Of a stretch of DNA of 64,000 nt, positions 33,801 through 41,283 are shown in pieces; the first letter of the stretch is position 1; the number at the start of each line of letters is the position of its first letter. The stretch is from Candidatus Scatomonas merdigallinarum (lineage in GTDB: Bacteria > Bacillota > Clostridia > Lachnospirales > Lachnospiraceae), in contig DVKB01000014.1 in the NCBI GenBank assembly GCA_018716305.1, positions 31,975 to 95,974 on the forward strand, read 5' to 3'. The notes beneath the pieces were generated by a model. That model was not told where the DNA came from and made no database searches. It saw nothing but the letters and a program-made list of their open reading frames with translations. Position numbers and translations under genes: made by a program.

Positions 33801-34974
33801 AATCTCCGTACAGCAGGAGACCAACTTCCCCTCTGAGCATTCCAAACTGACGGTAAACGGCTCCGGAGACTTCACCATGAAGCTGAGAGTTCCCTACTGG
33901 GCAACCAAGGGCTTTGAAGTGAAAGTAAACGGCGAGACCTTCTGCACCAATCCGGAAGTCAGCACGTATGTGGAGATTGACCGCAGCTGGAGTACCGGCG
34001 ATGTAGTTGAGATCTACATGCCCTACACCCTGCACCTGGACAAGACTCCGGACAAACTGGATGCGGACGGCAGCACCGTTGCCTCCATTATGTACGGACC
34101 GCTTGTAATGGTAGCAAAGGACACCAGAGACACCTACATTCCCATGAACTGGTACACCCTGGTTCTCAGCGACAATCTGGAAGAGAGCATTAACGTAGTG
34201 ACCGGACCGGATGATCCGGAGGGAAATGTGCCTCACCTTACCACCAACGGACTGGACTTCTTCCCCATGTATGACGCGTATAACTACAGATATCACGCAT
34301 ACGTAAAGGTAGAAGAGACACAGTCTGTACTGAACACCGATGAACTGCAGAGCCTGGTAGAGACGGCAGCTGCCGCCAGCCAGGAGGACTACACCGCGGA
34401 AGAGTGGGATGCCCTGCAGACAGCGCTCAGCGCGGCCCAGGCAGTACTGGCAAAGGGCGAAGAGGCCACTCAGACAGAAGTCTATGAAGCCTTCAAGGCC
34501 CTGCAGGCTGCTCTGAAAACCGAGGAGCCCGCGCCCGGAGTAGACAAAGACGCCCTGCAGTCCGCTGTGGACAGCGCTGTAGCTGATACAGAGAAAGACA
34601 AGTACACAGAAGACAGCTGGACCGCGTACCAGACAGCTCTGGCGGACGCCAAGGCCGTGCTGGCAGACGAGAACGCCACTCAGGAAGAGGTACAGGCAGC
34701 TCTGGACGCTCTTCAGGCGGCAGAAGCAGCTCTGAAAGCGGTTGAGCCCACAGAGGAGCCCACGGCAGAGCCTACCAAGGATCCCGGCAGCAAGCCTTCC
34801 ACCACACCCGGAAGCGGCAGCACCGGCAAACCCAGCAAGCCCGGCACCTCCACCAAACCCGGCGGAGCCGGCACCGGAGACAATTCTCCCATGACGGCAG
34901 CAGCCTTTGCCCTGGTACTGGGACTTGGCGGAGCAGCCGTCCTGACAGTTTACAAAAAAAGACATCAGGCATAA
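30805..34974 (+). CDS. Large secreted GH127/GH146-type glycosidase, surface-anchored
   Basis: A 1389-residue exoenzyme. Order: signal peptide (about 1-32); LamG/concanavalin-like domain (about 46-275); two Ig-like repeats (about 280-455, each with ITWASSN or ISWISSN and PDGTVTRP); an Ig-like linker (to about 530); a DUF1680 glycosidase domain (about 545-1170); two FIVAR helical repeats (about 1178-1315); a Pro/Ser/Thr linker; and a C-terminal membrane segment plus KKRHQA. Catalytic-type residues are E861 (TGEMF), E884 and C886 (NCETC), and C959-C960 (FTCCNG), matching the zinc-thiolate site of beta-L-arabinofuranosidases. The anchor motif is GAGTGDN, like SAATGDQ in the first glycosidase. GH127 versus GH146 is unresolved. 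Confidence 0.88.
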   Translation: MRKLKTILRKGAALGAVCAMTLTSLPMQSVVAAEQDGAAPQAEEDGLVLWYDFESLKSGTIVNDMSGNGYAGVVRPTGSQVTTQDVNIYGTDYTAYDFQGGAPSDTNTYVELPAGVFNGLEDMTVSCWVNLDVSGSRYQRIWDFGFKQDDGNFNTTSYMYLIADGANTGHVGYTAAITDSGWGNEKGPEKQQALETGKWIFTTVTFDGSEKEMSLYEDGVLIGTTKTDAVLSILEDADNALIGYGQFKNDIMDGRVADFKIYDYAMTAEQVAEKFNIPDEEKVAKDKEWLDLGDLSAVIEDLTLPTAGAAGSDITWASSNEAVIAPDGTVTRPAAGSGDAVVTLTATITAGEASDTKEFEVTVKQQLTADEIVTRDAEALKLTGLAAVSENLVLPTAGESGSSISWISSNPEVIAPDGTVTRPVGDPVDVTLTATVSYDTVSVEKEFTATVVPVYEKLDIVKVQNVEVETSVNTLPSLPGELQVTYEDDTTGKVKVVWPTDLDVADFSTAETTVEVPGTLVDYDIEVVATVHVTDTVSEAPAAVTTEFNLSDISLDGDNTIFAQNMGRDLEYLKIMDADRMLYNFRDAFGVDTKGAEPLTGWEEPTGLLRGHSTGHFLSALAQAYASTGESDYKDKMDYMVHELAVLQDMSKGDPAKFETQCTPNDAAQSKWSTDPSTWGEGFLSAYSPDQFALLEQFTPYATIWAPYYTLHKITAGLIDCYNYGGNEEALEVAKGIGTWIYKRLSGCTTPEQREQMWAMYIAGEYGGMNESLARLYEITGEERFLDAAKMFDHTSWFNDLAANVDVVQGKHANQHIPRIVGAIHEYAATGDAYYYNVAENFWHIVTERYAYSIGGVGTGEMFKDPYRQGNNILGNEGRGENCETCAAYNMLKLTKDLYNYDPDNAEYMDYYERTLINQIAASQSHDTTDWMHNGTTYMLPIDPGQKRDYDYDYGGFTCCNGTGMENHVKYQAAAYAKSDDTLYVNLYMPTTVTWDEMGISVQQETNFPSEHSKLTVNGSGDFTMKLRVPYWATKGFEVKVNGETFCTNPEVSTYVEIDRSWSTGDVVEIYMPYTLHLDKTPDKLDADGSTVASIMYGPLVMVAKDTRDTYIPMNWYTLVLSDNLEESINVVTGPDDPEGNVPHLTTNGLDFFPMYDAYNYRYHAYVKVEETQSVLNTDELQSLVETAAAASQEDYTAEEWDALQTALSAAQAVLAKGEEATQTEVYEAFKALQAALKTEEPAPGVDKDALQSAVDSAVADTEKDKYTEDSWTAYQTALADAKAVLADENATQEEVQAALDALQAAEAALKAVEPTEEPTAEPTKDPGSKPSTTPGSGSTGKPSKPGTSTKPGGAGTGDNSPMTAAAFALVLGLGGAAVLTVYKKRHQA

Positions 34975-35020
34975 CCGCTGAAGTCTTTCAAAAAGGACCG
35001 TCTGTGACTGGTCTGTGAAA

Positions 35021-35077
35021 AAAGAATCCCGCTTTGGTATCCGCGTAACACTCGGATACCGGCGGGATTCTTTTTGG
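35021..35077 (+). terminator. Strong terminator after the second glycosidase
   Basis: AAGAATCCCGC pairs with GCGGGATTCTT around a second stem (GTATCCG/CGGATAC), followed by TTTT. The 130 bases from there to the next promoter hold nothing I can identify. Confidence 0.9.
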
Positions 35078-35209
35078 ATAAGTGAATTGTCTGCTCAATC
35101 TCGCGCCGCCATTCCTTGGGGGTGTTTTCTCGTCCCATTCCAGGTCATCAGGAAACCACGTTCTTCGGTCATACGCAAGAGGGGAGATTTGTATTAACAT
35201 TCTTTAAAA

Positions 35210-35238
35210 TTGACGTTTTATATATTTATGTATATAAT
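35210..35238 (+). promoter_or_regulatory. Original hipBA promoter, now cut off by the insertion sequence
   Basis: TTGACG at 35210-35215, 17-base spacer, TATAAT at 35233-35238. The insertion sequence begins at 35250. If it and one target duplication are removed, this promoter lies 26 bases before the hipB-like ATG with AAGGAGG correctly placed. Confidence 0.8.
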
Positions 35239-35241
35239 ATG

Positions 35242-35249
35242 AATCATAA
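35242..35249 (+). repeat. Left target-site duplication of the IS
   Basis: AATCATAA directly abuts the left terminal repeat and is repeated exactly at 37137-37144. Confidence 0.92.
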
Positions 35250-35348
35250 GGTAGTGTAAAGTAGCCTATGAAAAAACGGAGCCATAAAAATCGGCTCCAT
35301 TGGAACCTTGAAAATTGCAGATATGTTCGTTTTTGGCACCGCCCGCCA

Positions 35349-35471
35349 CCCTTGACGGCATGGCAAAGCAATGCTCTGGCAGTCTTACCGACGGCGAAGA
35401 ACTCAAGAACAGTCAGTTCGTCTTCGTCAGATCCACAGCATTGTAGCATTGCTTTGCCGTGCCATCAAGGG
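35349..35471. other. 27-bp near-perfect stem with 69-base loop inside the IS
   Basis: Bases 35349-35375 pair with 35445-35471 at 26 of 27 positions, counting one G-U pair as a match. Sub-structures follow (GGAACC-ATC-GGTTCC at 35480-35494). It lies between the left end and the transposase stop codon. It could be a non-coding RNA, a transcription barrier or a recombination structure. Confidence 0.75.
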
Positions 35472-35523
35472 CACAGCCGGAACCATCGGTTCCGGTGGCT
35501 GGATTTTACCTCTGGCTTGGAAT

Positions 35524-36981
35524 CTAAGAACAGCCAGCGTCTTTCACCGTTTGCTGTTGCAGGATTGTCTGCTGTCCGAGATAGATCAGCAGCTGCCACT
35601 TGCCGGGCATATTCCCGGAGCCTTCGAGCAGCTCGACTTTGTTGAGAGGCTCTTTGCCGCCGGTTTTCCCATGCGGGCGTAGGAAGTTATAGTAAGCAAC
35701 CCAGAGGGATACACTGTGGCAGGCACCATCTTCCGTACCATAACCACAGGTGATGCGGTAGGATTCTTTAAAAGTGCGGTTCAGCCTTTCGATGAGCTGT
35801 TTGAAAGGACGGAACTGTTTGGATACCTCATCGTCATTCGTCAGGCCGATGACCTGGGTGATGAAGACATTCCAGTCTTTCTCCAGCTTGAACTGCTGCG
35901 CGGCCAGGGGATAGGCGCTGTAGCCATCAGCAATGAATTTCAGGGCATTGCCCGGGAATTCCTTAAATTTCTCAAAAGCCATGCGCATGGTCAGGATGCA
36001 GGGGCCGACATCCCTGGAAGAAGAGACCTGATAACCGAGGATGGAGCGGGATACTTTATCCATGATGAGCCAGACATAGGCTTTCACGCCACCGATCTTG
36101 ATATAGGTTTCATCAGCTACAAGCTCGTTAGAGGGCTTGTAGTCATAGGAATCCACGAAGGGGCGGATAATGACTGCGGCCGTTTTGGCATAGTTATTGA
36201 CCATAGTATGGGAGATCTCAATCCCATGGATCTCTTTGAGGGCCTGTACAGTCTGCCGAAGGGAGAGCTTGAGGTTCACCCGGTAAGAGAGGCACAGCCC
36301 CATGATATAGGCATTGTTTTTCTTATATTTGAAAGAGGTTGCCCATTTGGGGAGCTGGTTCAGGTCCATGTCAAAAAAGTTGACGGAAAACTCCCGGTAA
36401 AGATAACGGAGTTTGTATTTCCAGTATTCCGATGGCGGGAGATCCTTGGGCAGTTTTTTCAGATTGCGCTTATAGTAAGAACAACAGTCATTGACGCATT
36501 TATGGACACGGAAGTGTTTTCGGTCTTTAACAGGCTGGAGTGAATGACCACAGTAAGGGCACTGAAGTTTGAGAGGGGACACCACTTTCTCCCCGGTAAC
36601 AAAGGTCTGCCCGCAGATCTTGCACTTGAACTGACCGCGGCCGCCAGAGTTGTCATAAATATACTCATGGGGTGCGCCGCAAAGAGGGCATACGGTATCT
36701 GTTGGGACTGTACGCTGCTTGCCTTTGTGAGGCTTGACCGGTTTTACGGCTTTGCCATAGCGGAGACGATAGTATTCGTTCCAGAGCTGCCAGTCCTGCT
36801 TGATGAAGGGTTTGATAATGGGCAGCTTGTCGGTAAGAAACTTTTGGTATTTGGGGCTGTGGAGTTCATCGTGAGCCCACTGCTTGAGAGGGATGTATCT
36901 GCAGATAAAGAGAATAAGCCAGCAGATCTGGCGATATTGTTCTTGAATGATGTTAAGTAAATAGAGTATAATGTTATCCAT
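35524..36981 (-). CDS. IS6-type DDE transposase with N-terminal zinc ribbon
   Basis: A 485-residue transposase. The N-terminal half has zinc-ribbon-like cysteine pairs (CPLCGAPH, CKICGQTF, CPYCGHS). A helix-turn-helix region follows (LSLRQTVQALKEIHGIEISH). The catalytic core carries the DDE residues: D in VADETYIK, D in IADGYSAY and E in LIERLNRTFKESY, as in IS240/IS26 enzymes. Ordinary IS6 transposases are about 230-240 residues, so the zinc-ribbon half is an extension. AAAGGTG eight bases upstream favours this ATG; an ATG at 36999 would add six residues. It would catalyse replicative cointegrate formation. It is transcribed away from hipBA. Confidence 0.92.
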   Translation of the reverse strand: MDNIILYLLNIIQEQYRQICWLILFICRYIPLKQWAHDELHSPKYQKFLTDKLPIIKPFIKQDWQLWNEYYRLRYGKAVKPVKPHKGKQRTVPTDTVCPLCGAPHEYIYDNSGGRGQFKCKICGQTFVTGEKVVSPLKLQCPYCGHSLQPVKDRKHFRVHKCVNDCCSYYKRNLKKLPKDLPPSEYWKYKLRYLYREFSVNFFDMDLNQLPKWATSFKYKKNNAYIMGLCLSYRVNLKLSLRQTVQALKEIHGIEISHTMVNNYAKTAAVIIRPFVDSYDYKPSNELVADETYIKIGGVKAYVWLIMDKVSRSILGYQVSSSRDVGPCILTMRMAFEKFKEFPGNALKFIADGYSAYPLAAQQFKLEKDWNVFITQVIGLTNDDEVSKQFRPFKQLIERLNRTFKESYRITCGYGTEDGACHSVSLWVAYYNFLRPHGKTGGKEPLNKVELLEGSGNMPGKWQLLIYLGQQTILQQQTVKDAGCS

Positions 36982-37136
36982 AGCAATGACACCTTTCATG
37001 GGGATGATTAGTTGTGTGGTAACTCTAATTATACTTCAAAAAAGGGGGTCATTGCTTTTTTATTTGCAAAAAGTAATGTATTCCTTGGAAATATAAGGTT
37101 TTAAAGAAAAATAGGACTGTAAAACTTTACAGTACC

Positions 37137-37144
37137 AATCATAA
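37137..37144 (+). repeat. Right target-site duplication of the IS
   Basis: AATCATAA, an exact copy of 35242-35249. It is followed directly by AAGGAGG, the hipB-like ribosome site. Confidence 0.92.
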
Positions 37145-37159
37145 AAGGAGGAGTTGATA

Positions 37160-37483
37160 ATGAAAAAAGCAGCATATCATATACTTCCAGGTACTATAAG
37201 AATCCTGGAGACCATGGGTAGCCAGATAAAAGAGGCACGGCTTCGGAGAAATCTGACCGCTGAACTTGTAGCTGAACGCGCCGGGATCAGCCGTTCCACG
37301 CTCTGGAAAGTGGAATCAGGCAGCCCGGCAGTTGCCATGGGGATTTATGCTGCTGTGCTGCATGCGCTGAATCGGATGGATGAAGACCTCCTGCTTATAG
37401 CAAAGGAAGATTCCCTTGGCAGGCAGATTGAAAAACTGCAGCAGCATACCAGGAAACGCGCCACAAGGAGGACGACAAAATGA
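37160..37483 (+). CDS. HipB-like XRE-family antitoxin
   Basis: A 107-residue protein with a Cro/CI helix-turn-helix at about residues 20-75 (IKEARLRRNLTAELVAERAGISRSTLWKVESG, quoted here only by its core AERAGISRSTLW). A basic tail RKRATRRTTK follows. As in hipBA modules it should bind the HipA kinase and repress the operon. It overlaps the hipA-like gene by four bases (ATGA), implying coupling. GGAGGAG precedes the ATG. Its natural promoter is now 1.9 kb away behind the insertion sequence, so expression is probably reduced or depends on the element. Confidence 0.88.
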   Translation: MKKAAYHILPGTIRILETMGSQIKEARLRRNLTAELVAERAGISRSTLWKVESGSPAVAMGIYAAVLHALNRMDEDLLLIAKEDSLGRQIEKLQQHTRKRATRRTTK

Positions 37484-38742
37484 GTGAGAAGGAAAAAGAA
37501 ATCTTCGTATATGACAGCTTTCAGTTCTCGGAACCTGTCCTTATGGGGGTTTTGTATATCGACAGCCAGAGAGGGAATGAATCCTGTTCGTTTGAGTATG
37601 CGCATTCCTGGCTTCGGCAGGCATTCCTGGATATTTTGATAGACCCGGAGCTGTTTTATTATGAAGGAAGACAGTTTCCATCTGGGAAAAAAATGTTCGG
37701 TGTTTTTGCGGACGCCTCCCCGGACCGCTGGGGCCGGGTATTAATGAATAAGAGAGAACGAATTGCGGCCGATAGGGAAAACAGAAAGCCAAAGAAGCTG
37801 CATAACAGTGACTACCTGCTTGGCGTGTATGATGAAACCAGAATGGGAGGCATCCGTTTTAAAGCAGATCCGGAAGGAGCGTTTTTATCCAATGACAGCG
37901 ATTCTGCTGTACCGCCATGGGCAAGCTTACGCACACTGGAAGAAGCTTCCCGAAGATTTGAAGAGGATGGGGGCGGCCTGTCAGAGAAATGGCTGAATCA
38001 ACTGATCCGCCCGGGTTCATCGCTGGGAGGTGCCAGACCCAAGGCGACGGTAATAGATCCTGCCGGTCAATTATGGATTGCGAAATTTCCTTCCCAAAAT
38101 GACGAGAATGATACCGGAGCCTGGGAAAAAGTGGTCCACGACCTTGCGTATATGTGCGGCCTCCGTGTACCTGAGGCAAAGATGGAGCGTTTTTCACGTT
38201 TGGGCAGCACGTTTCTGGTGAAACGGTTTGATCGGGAAGGGAACAGAAGGATCCATTTTGCGTCTGCCATGACGCTGCTGAACAAAACGGATGGGGCTTC
38301 AGTAGAAGATGGCATCAGCTATCTGGATCTGGCGGATTTTATCCGCGCGTCCGGCGCCGAACCAGAGGCAGATCTGGCTGAACTCTGGAGACGGATTGTT
38401 TTTAACATGGCAGTGACAAATTCGGATGATCATTTAAGAAACCATGCGTTCCTGTTTACTTCCACAGGATGGCGATTGTCACCTCTTTATGATGTGAATC
38501 CGGTGCCATATGGGGATGAGCTATCCTTAAATGTAGATGAATCCGACAACCGGATCAGCCTTGACCTTGCCTATAGCGTGGCTGAACGATTTGGCTTTTC
38601 CCTCAAAGATGCAAAAAAGGAAGCAGAGAGTATTCTTCAGACAGTCCGAGGCAGTTGGAGACGGATCGCTGTACAATGCAGATTGACACATGGGCAAATG
38701 GAGGAAATGGCCCCTGCGTTTCGCCTATGCGATTTATGTTAA
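37480..38742 (+). CDS. HipA-like serine/threonine kinase toxin
   Basis: A 420-residue kinase. It has a HipA N-terminal domain (MGVLYIDSQRGNESCSFEY, FGVFADASPDRWG), the Ser/Gly loop GSSLGGARPKA, the ATP-binding Lys in LWIAKFP, the catalytic loop D316, H318 and N321 (NSDDHLRNH) and the metal-binding D338 in SPLYDVNP. All essential residues are present, so it should be active. HipA of E. coli phosphorylates glutamyl-tRNA synthetase and causes dormancy; this protein's target is unknown. The gene follows the antitoxin with a four-base overlap and is followed by a strong terminator. Confidence 0.9.
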   Translation: MSEKEKEIFVYDSFQFSEPVLMGVLYIDSQRGNESCSFEYAHSWLRQAFLDILIDPELFYYEGRQFPSGKKMFGVFADASPDRWGRVLMNKRERIAADRENRKPKKLHNSDYLLGVYDETRMGGIRFKADPEGAFLSNDSDSAVPPWASLRTLEEASRRFEEDGGGLSEKWLNQLIRPGSSLGGARPKATVIDPAGQLWIAKFPSQNDENDTGAWEKVVHDLAYMCGLRVPEAKMERFSRLGSTFLVKRFDREGNRRIHFASAMTLLNKTDGASVEDGISYLDLADFIRASGAEPEADLAELWRRIVFNMAVTNSDDHLRNHAFLFTSTGWRLSPLYDVNPVPYGDELSLNVDESDNRISLDLAYSVAERFGFSLKDAKKEAESILQTVRGSWRRIAVQCRLTHGQMEEMAPAFRLCDLC

Positions 38743-38792
38743 AAATGAAATCAAAAAGGGGCTGTCCTGTAACTTTTGCAATGAACGAATAA

Positions 38793-38866
38793 AAGAAGAA
38801 GAGGAAGCAGCAGAGAATTCCGGCTTTGATAAAGTCAGGATTCTGCAGGTTCCTCTTCTTTTTGGG
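38793..38866 (+). terminator. Long terminator after the HipA-like gene
   Basis: AAGAAGAGGAA pairs with TTCCTCTTCTT around inner stems (CAGA-AATTCC against GGATTCTG), followed by TTTT. The rest of the 170-base gap contains nothing else recognised. Confidence 0.85.
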
Positions 38867-38911
38867 TGTCAGGAGTTAAAATTCAGTACTCACCGACAAT
38901 CTTTTGTTTTT

Positions 38912-39982
38912 TTAATAATCCAGAGCTTCCTCTTCTCCCTTCAGGACTCTCAGCCCGCCCTGAGCCAGTGCCAGGAGCTCGTCCTCGCCTGCGTACACGG
39001 TGATGCCGCTGATATGGCTGACCCGCTGGCGGATCTCATCCACAACTCTGTCGCTGTAGGCGATGCCACCGGTGAGAATGATCTGGTCAACCTTTCCGCA
39101 GAGTACCGCCGACATAGCGCCGATATCCTTGGCTACCTGATAGGTGAAGGCATGAAATACGTTTTCCGCTTCCTGATTGCCCTCTTCAAAGGCCATCCGG
39201 GTTACATCGCGCATATCGTTGGTGCCCAGATAGGCGTTGAGGCCGCCCTTGCCGTTGATCTTTTTGGCGATCTCCGCCTGGGTGTATTTGCCGGAAAAGC
39301 ACATTTTCACCAGGGCGCCTACCGGGAGAGAGCCGGTGCGTTCGGGAGAGAAGGGTCCGTCGCCGTCCAGGGTGTTGTTTACATCCACCACCCGGCCGCC
39401 CTGATGGGCGCCTACGGATACGCCGCCGCCCATGTGGGCCACGATCAGATTCAGAGTGTCATAGGGAACTCCCTGTTCCTTGGCGTAGCGCTTTGCCACG
39501 GCCTTTTGATTCAGCGCGTGGAAAATGCTGATGCGGGGCAGTTCCGGCAGACCGGAGTAGCGGGCCACCGGAGCCAGCTCGTCCACCACCACCGGGTCTA
39601 CAATGTAGGCGGGAATGCCCAGAGGTCCGGCGATCTCCTTGGCCAGAAGTCCTCCCAGGTTGGAAGCGTGCTGTCCCTGCTTTCCCACGCGCAGGTCTTC
39701 CAGAAGGGCTTCGCTGACTTTGTAGGTGCCTCCGGGAATGGGCTTTAAGAGGCCGCCCCGGCCGATGACGGCGGAGAGCTCTTTCACATCAAAATTTTTG
39801 CTCTTCAGAAAATCAAGAATCAGTTCTTTGCGGAAATCCATCTGATCCACAATCAGGTTGTATCTGGAGATCTCCTCGGTGGAATGCCGGAGCGTCTCCT
39901 CAAAGAGCAGGGTCTCGTCGTCAAACAGACCGATTTTTGTGGATGTGGAGCCGGGATTGATAATCAACAGTTTGTATCCCAT
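38912..39982 (-). CDS. buk: Butyrate kinase
   Basis: A 356-residue ASKHA-fold kinase that converts butyryl phosphate and ADP to butyrate and ATP. N-terminal phosphate loop [13 protein letters not shown], then [46 protein letters not shown] and the C-terminal [10 protein letters not shown] are typical. The gene follows ptb on the reverse strand with a 64-base gap that holds a GC-rich hairpin. It forms the terminal ATP-yielding step for the butyryl-CoA made by the divergent operon. Length and motifs favour butyrate kinase over branched-chain or acetate kinases. Confidence 0.95.
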   Translation of the reverse strand: MGYKLLIINPGSTSTKIGLFDDETLLFEETLRHSTEEISRYNLIVDQMDFRKELILDFLKSKNFDVKELSAVIGRGGLLKPIPGGTYKVSEALLEDLRVGKQGQHASNLGGLLAKEIAGPLGIPAYIVDPVVVDELAPVARYSGLPELPRISIFHALNQKAVAKRYAKEQGVPYDTLNLIVAHMGGGVSVGAHQGGRVVDVNNTLDGDGPFSPERTGSLPVGALVKMCFSGKYTQAEIAKKINGKGGLNAYLGTNDMRDVTRMAFEEGNQEAENVFHAFTYQVAKDIGAMSAVLCGKVDQIILTGGIAYSDRVVDEIRQRVSHISGITVYAGEDELLALAQGGLRVLKGEEEALDY

Positions 39983-40009
39983 GTGAAATACCTTCCTTTC
40001 CTTTATTAA

Positions 40010-40036
40010 GAAAGCCGCCCGGGCGGCGGCTTTTCT
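40010..40036 (-). terminator. Hairpin between ptb and buk
   Basis: AAAGCCGCC and GGCGGCTTT form a nine-pair stem around CGGGC, with T-rich flanks on both strands. In the reverse direction it could partly terminate ptb mRNA before buk and set a ptb-to-buk ratio. Confidence 0.6.
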
Positions 40037-40046
40037 TTTCCGTTCC

Positions 40047-40958
40047 TTATTCTGTCAGTGCCTTGGAGATGACGGCCGCAAACGCGATAGAGTTGATCTT
40101 GGTCTCAAAATCATCGGAACGGGAGGTAAGGATCACAGGAGCGCTGGTTCCTACCAGAACGTTTCCGTTTTTCACTTTGGCGGTGCGGACCAGAATTTTA
40201 TATGTAATATTGCCGGCGTCGATATTGGGGAAGAGCAGGATGTCCGCGTGGCCGGCTACCGGATGCTCTACTTTTTTGTGCTTGGCGGCTTCCTCGTCGA
40301 TGGCAAGATCCATGGACAGAGGACCGTATACCTGGCAGTTTTTGATCTCGCCCCGCTCGCACATCTTAGTCAGTTCATCCGCGTCCACCGTAGGCTGCAT
40401 CTTGGGATTCACCACTTCCACGGCGCAGATGGGAGCCACCTTCGGGCACTCGATGCCGCAGGCCTGGGCCACCTCCACCGCGTTTTCAATGATCTGGGCT
40501 TTTTCCTCCAGGTTCGGATAGGTGTTAAAGGCAACGTCGGTCAGGAAGAGCAGACGGTCAATGCCCTCGATCTCAAACACGCAGACATGAGACATCATTT
40601 TTCCTGCCCGGAGGCCTACTTCCTTATTGAGAACGCTTTTCAGGAAGAGTTTGGTATCCAGGAAGCCTTTCAGCAGAATATCCGCTTCCTTATTATGTAC
40701 CAGTTCCACGGCCTTAAGAGCGGCAGCGGCCACATCCGGCTCATCCACAATGCGGAAACCCTCAAGATCCATGCCTAAAGAATCGGCGATTTTGCGGATC
40801 TGTGCCTCATCGCCTACCAGAATGGCGTCGGCGATCCCTCTTTCTTTGGCGATCTTTACCGCCTCCAGAACCGCGTCATCCTGAGCGACGGCCACAGAGA
40901 GGGTTTTCAGTTTTCCGGAGCCGGCTTTGGAAATGATGTCATCAAATTTTCTAATCAT
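40047..40958 (-). CDS. ptb: Phosphate butyryltransferase
   Basis: A 303-residue phosphotransacylase exchanging CoA of butyryl-CoA for phosphate. Family segments include [68 protein letters not shown] and [17 protein letters not shown] 40958 is preceded by GAGGTG; five further codons to a GTG at 40973 are possible but less likely. It is the first gene of ptb-buk, divergent from the thl-etfA operon, so both butyrate routes are controlled from one 325-base region. Confidence 0.95.
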   Translation of the reverse strand: MIRKFDDIISKAGSGKLKTLSVAVAQDDAVLEAVKIAKERGIADAILVGDEAQIRKIADSLGMDLEGFRIVDEPDVAAAALKAVELVHNKEADILLKGFLDTKLFLKSVLNKEVGLRAGKMMSHVCVFEIEGIDRLLFLTDVAFNTYPNLEEKAQIIENAVEVAQACGIECPKVAPICAVEVVNPKMQPTVDADELTKMCERGEIKNCQVYGPLSMDLAIDEEAAKHKKVEHPVAGHADILLFPNIDAGNITYKILVRTAKVKNGNVLVGTSAPVILTSRSDDFETKINSIAFAAVISKALTE

Positions 40959-41009
40959 TTGTTTGCACCTCACAGATATGGAATTGATAATTATTTATTT
41001 AACAAGCCT

Positions 41010-41038
41010 AGTCTATCACTGATTTCCCCCAAGGTCAA
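41010..41038 (-). promoter_or_regulatory. Promoter for ptb-buk
   Basis: On the reverse strand, TTGACC (complement of 41033-41038), 17-base spacer, TAGACT (complement of 41010-41015). Confidence 0.65.
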
Positions 41039-41163
41039 TATGGAATCAGAAGAGAATTTTAAACACAATTTATACAAAAGAGAAAATTTCAAAAAATCTT
41101 TTTTCGTGATTATCACGGAAGAAAAGACAGTAATTTTTTTATATAAAAATGATTGATAAATAT

Positions 41164-41192
41164 TTGACAGATAGATAAAAGAGGAGTATAGT
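41164..41192 (+). promoter_or_regulatory. Promoter for the butyrate synthesis operon
   Basis: TTGACA at 41164-41169, 17-base spacer, TATAGT at 41187-41192. A leader of about 85 bases leads to AAGGAGG and the thiolase start. Confidence 0.8.
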
Positions 41193-41283
41193 AAGAGCAT
41201 AAAGCGGCAGGCCGGAGGCCTTCCGCAAAATCCGTTTTTCAGGATAGACATCAAAAGAGGTGTAAGTGTTAAGGAGGTATAAC

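Larger units (their letters stand above)
35250..37136 (-). mobile_element. Complete IS6-family-type insertion sequence, 1887 bp
   Basis: Ends are GGTAGTGTAAAGT (left, 35250-35262) and, reading inward from the right, GGTACTGTAAAGT (complement of 37124-37136): 12 of 13 bases match. Both are flanked by the 8-bp duplication AATCATAA. The GG-x-x-CTGT end and 8-bp duplication are hallmarks of the IS6/IS26/IS257 family. One transposase gene runs leftward. At 1.9 kb it is about twice the usual IS6 size because the transposase has an N-terminal zinc-ribbon extension and there is a structured non-coding segment at the left. The intact ends and exact duplication suggest recent insertion. Confidence 0.92.

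Noticed and set aside
34988..35200. Reverse-strand 70-codon frame after the second glycosidase
   Set aside because: It runs through the terminator hairpin and has no recognisable motif or supporting ribosome site.
35268..35645. Forward-strand open frame of 125 codons inside the IS
   Set aside because: It overlaps the long stem-loop and the transposase 3' end, has no ribosome site and shows a composition typical of a shadow frame.
37116..37133. Palindrome ACTGTAAAACTTTACAGT upstream of hipB as an antitoxin operator
   Set aside because: It lies inside the right terminal repeat of the insertion sequence, 27 bases before the hipB start but on the element side of the target duplication, so it belongs to the IS end.
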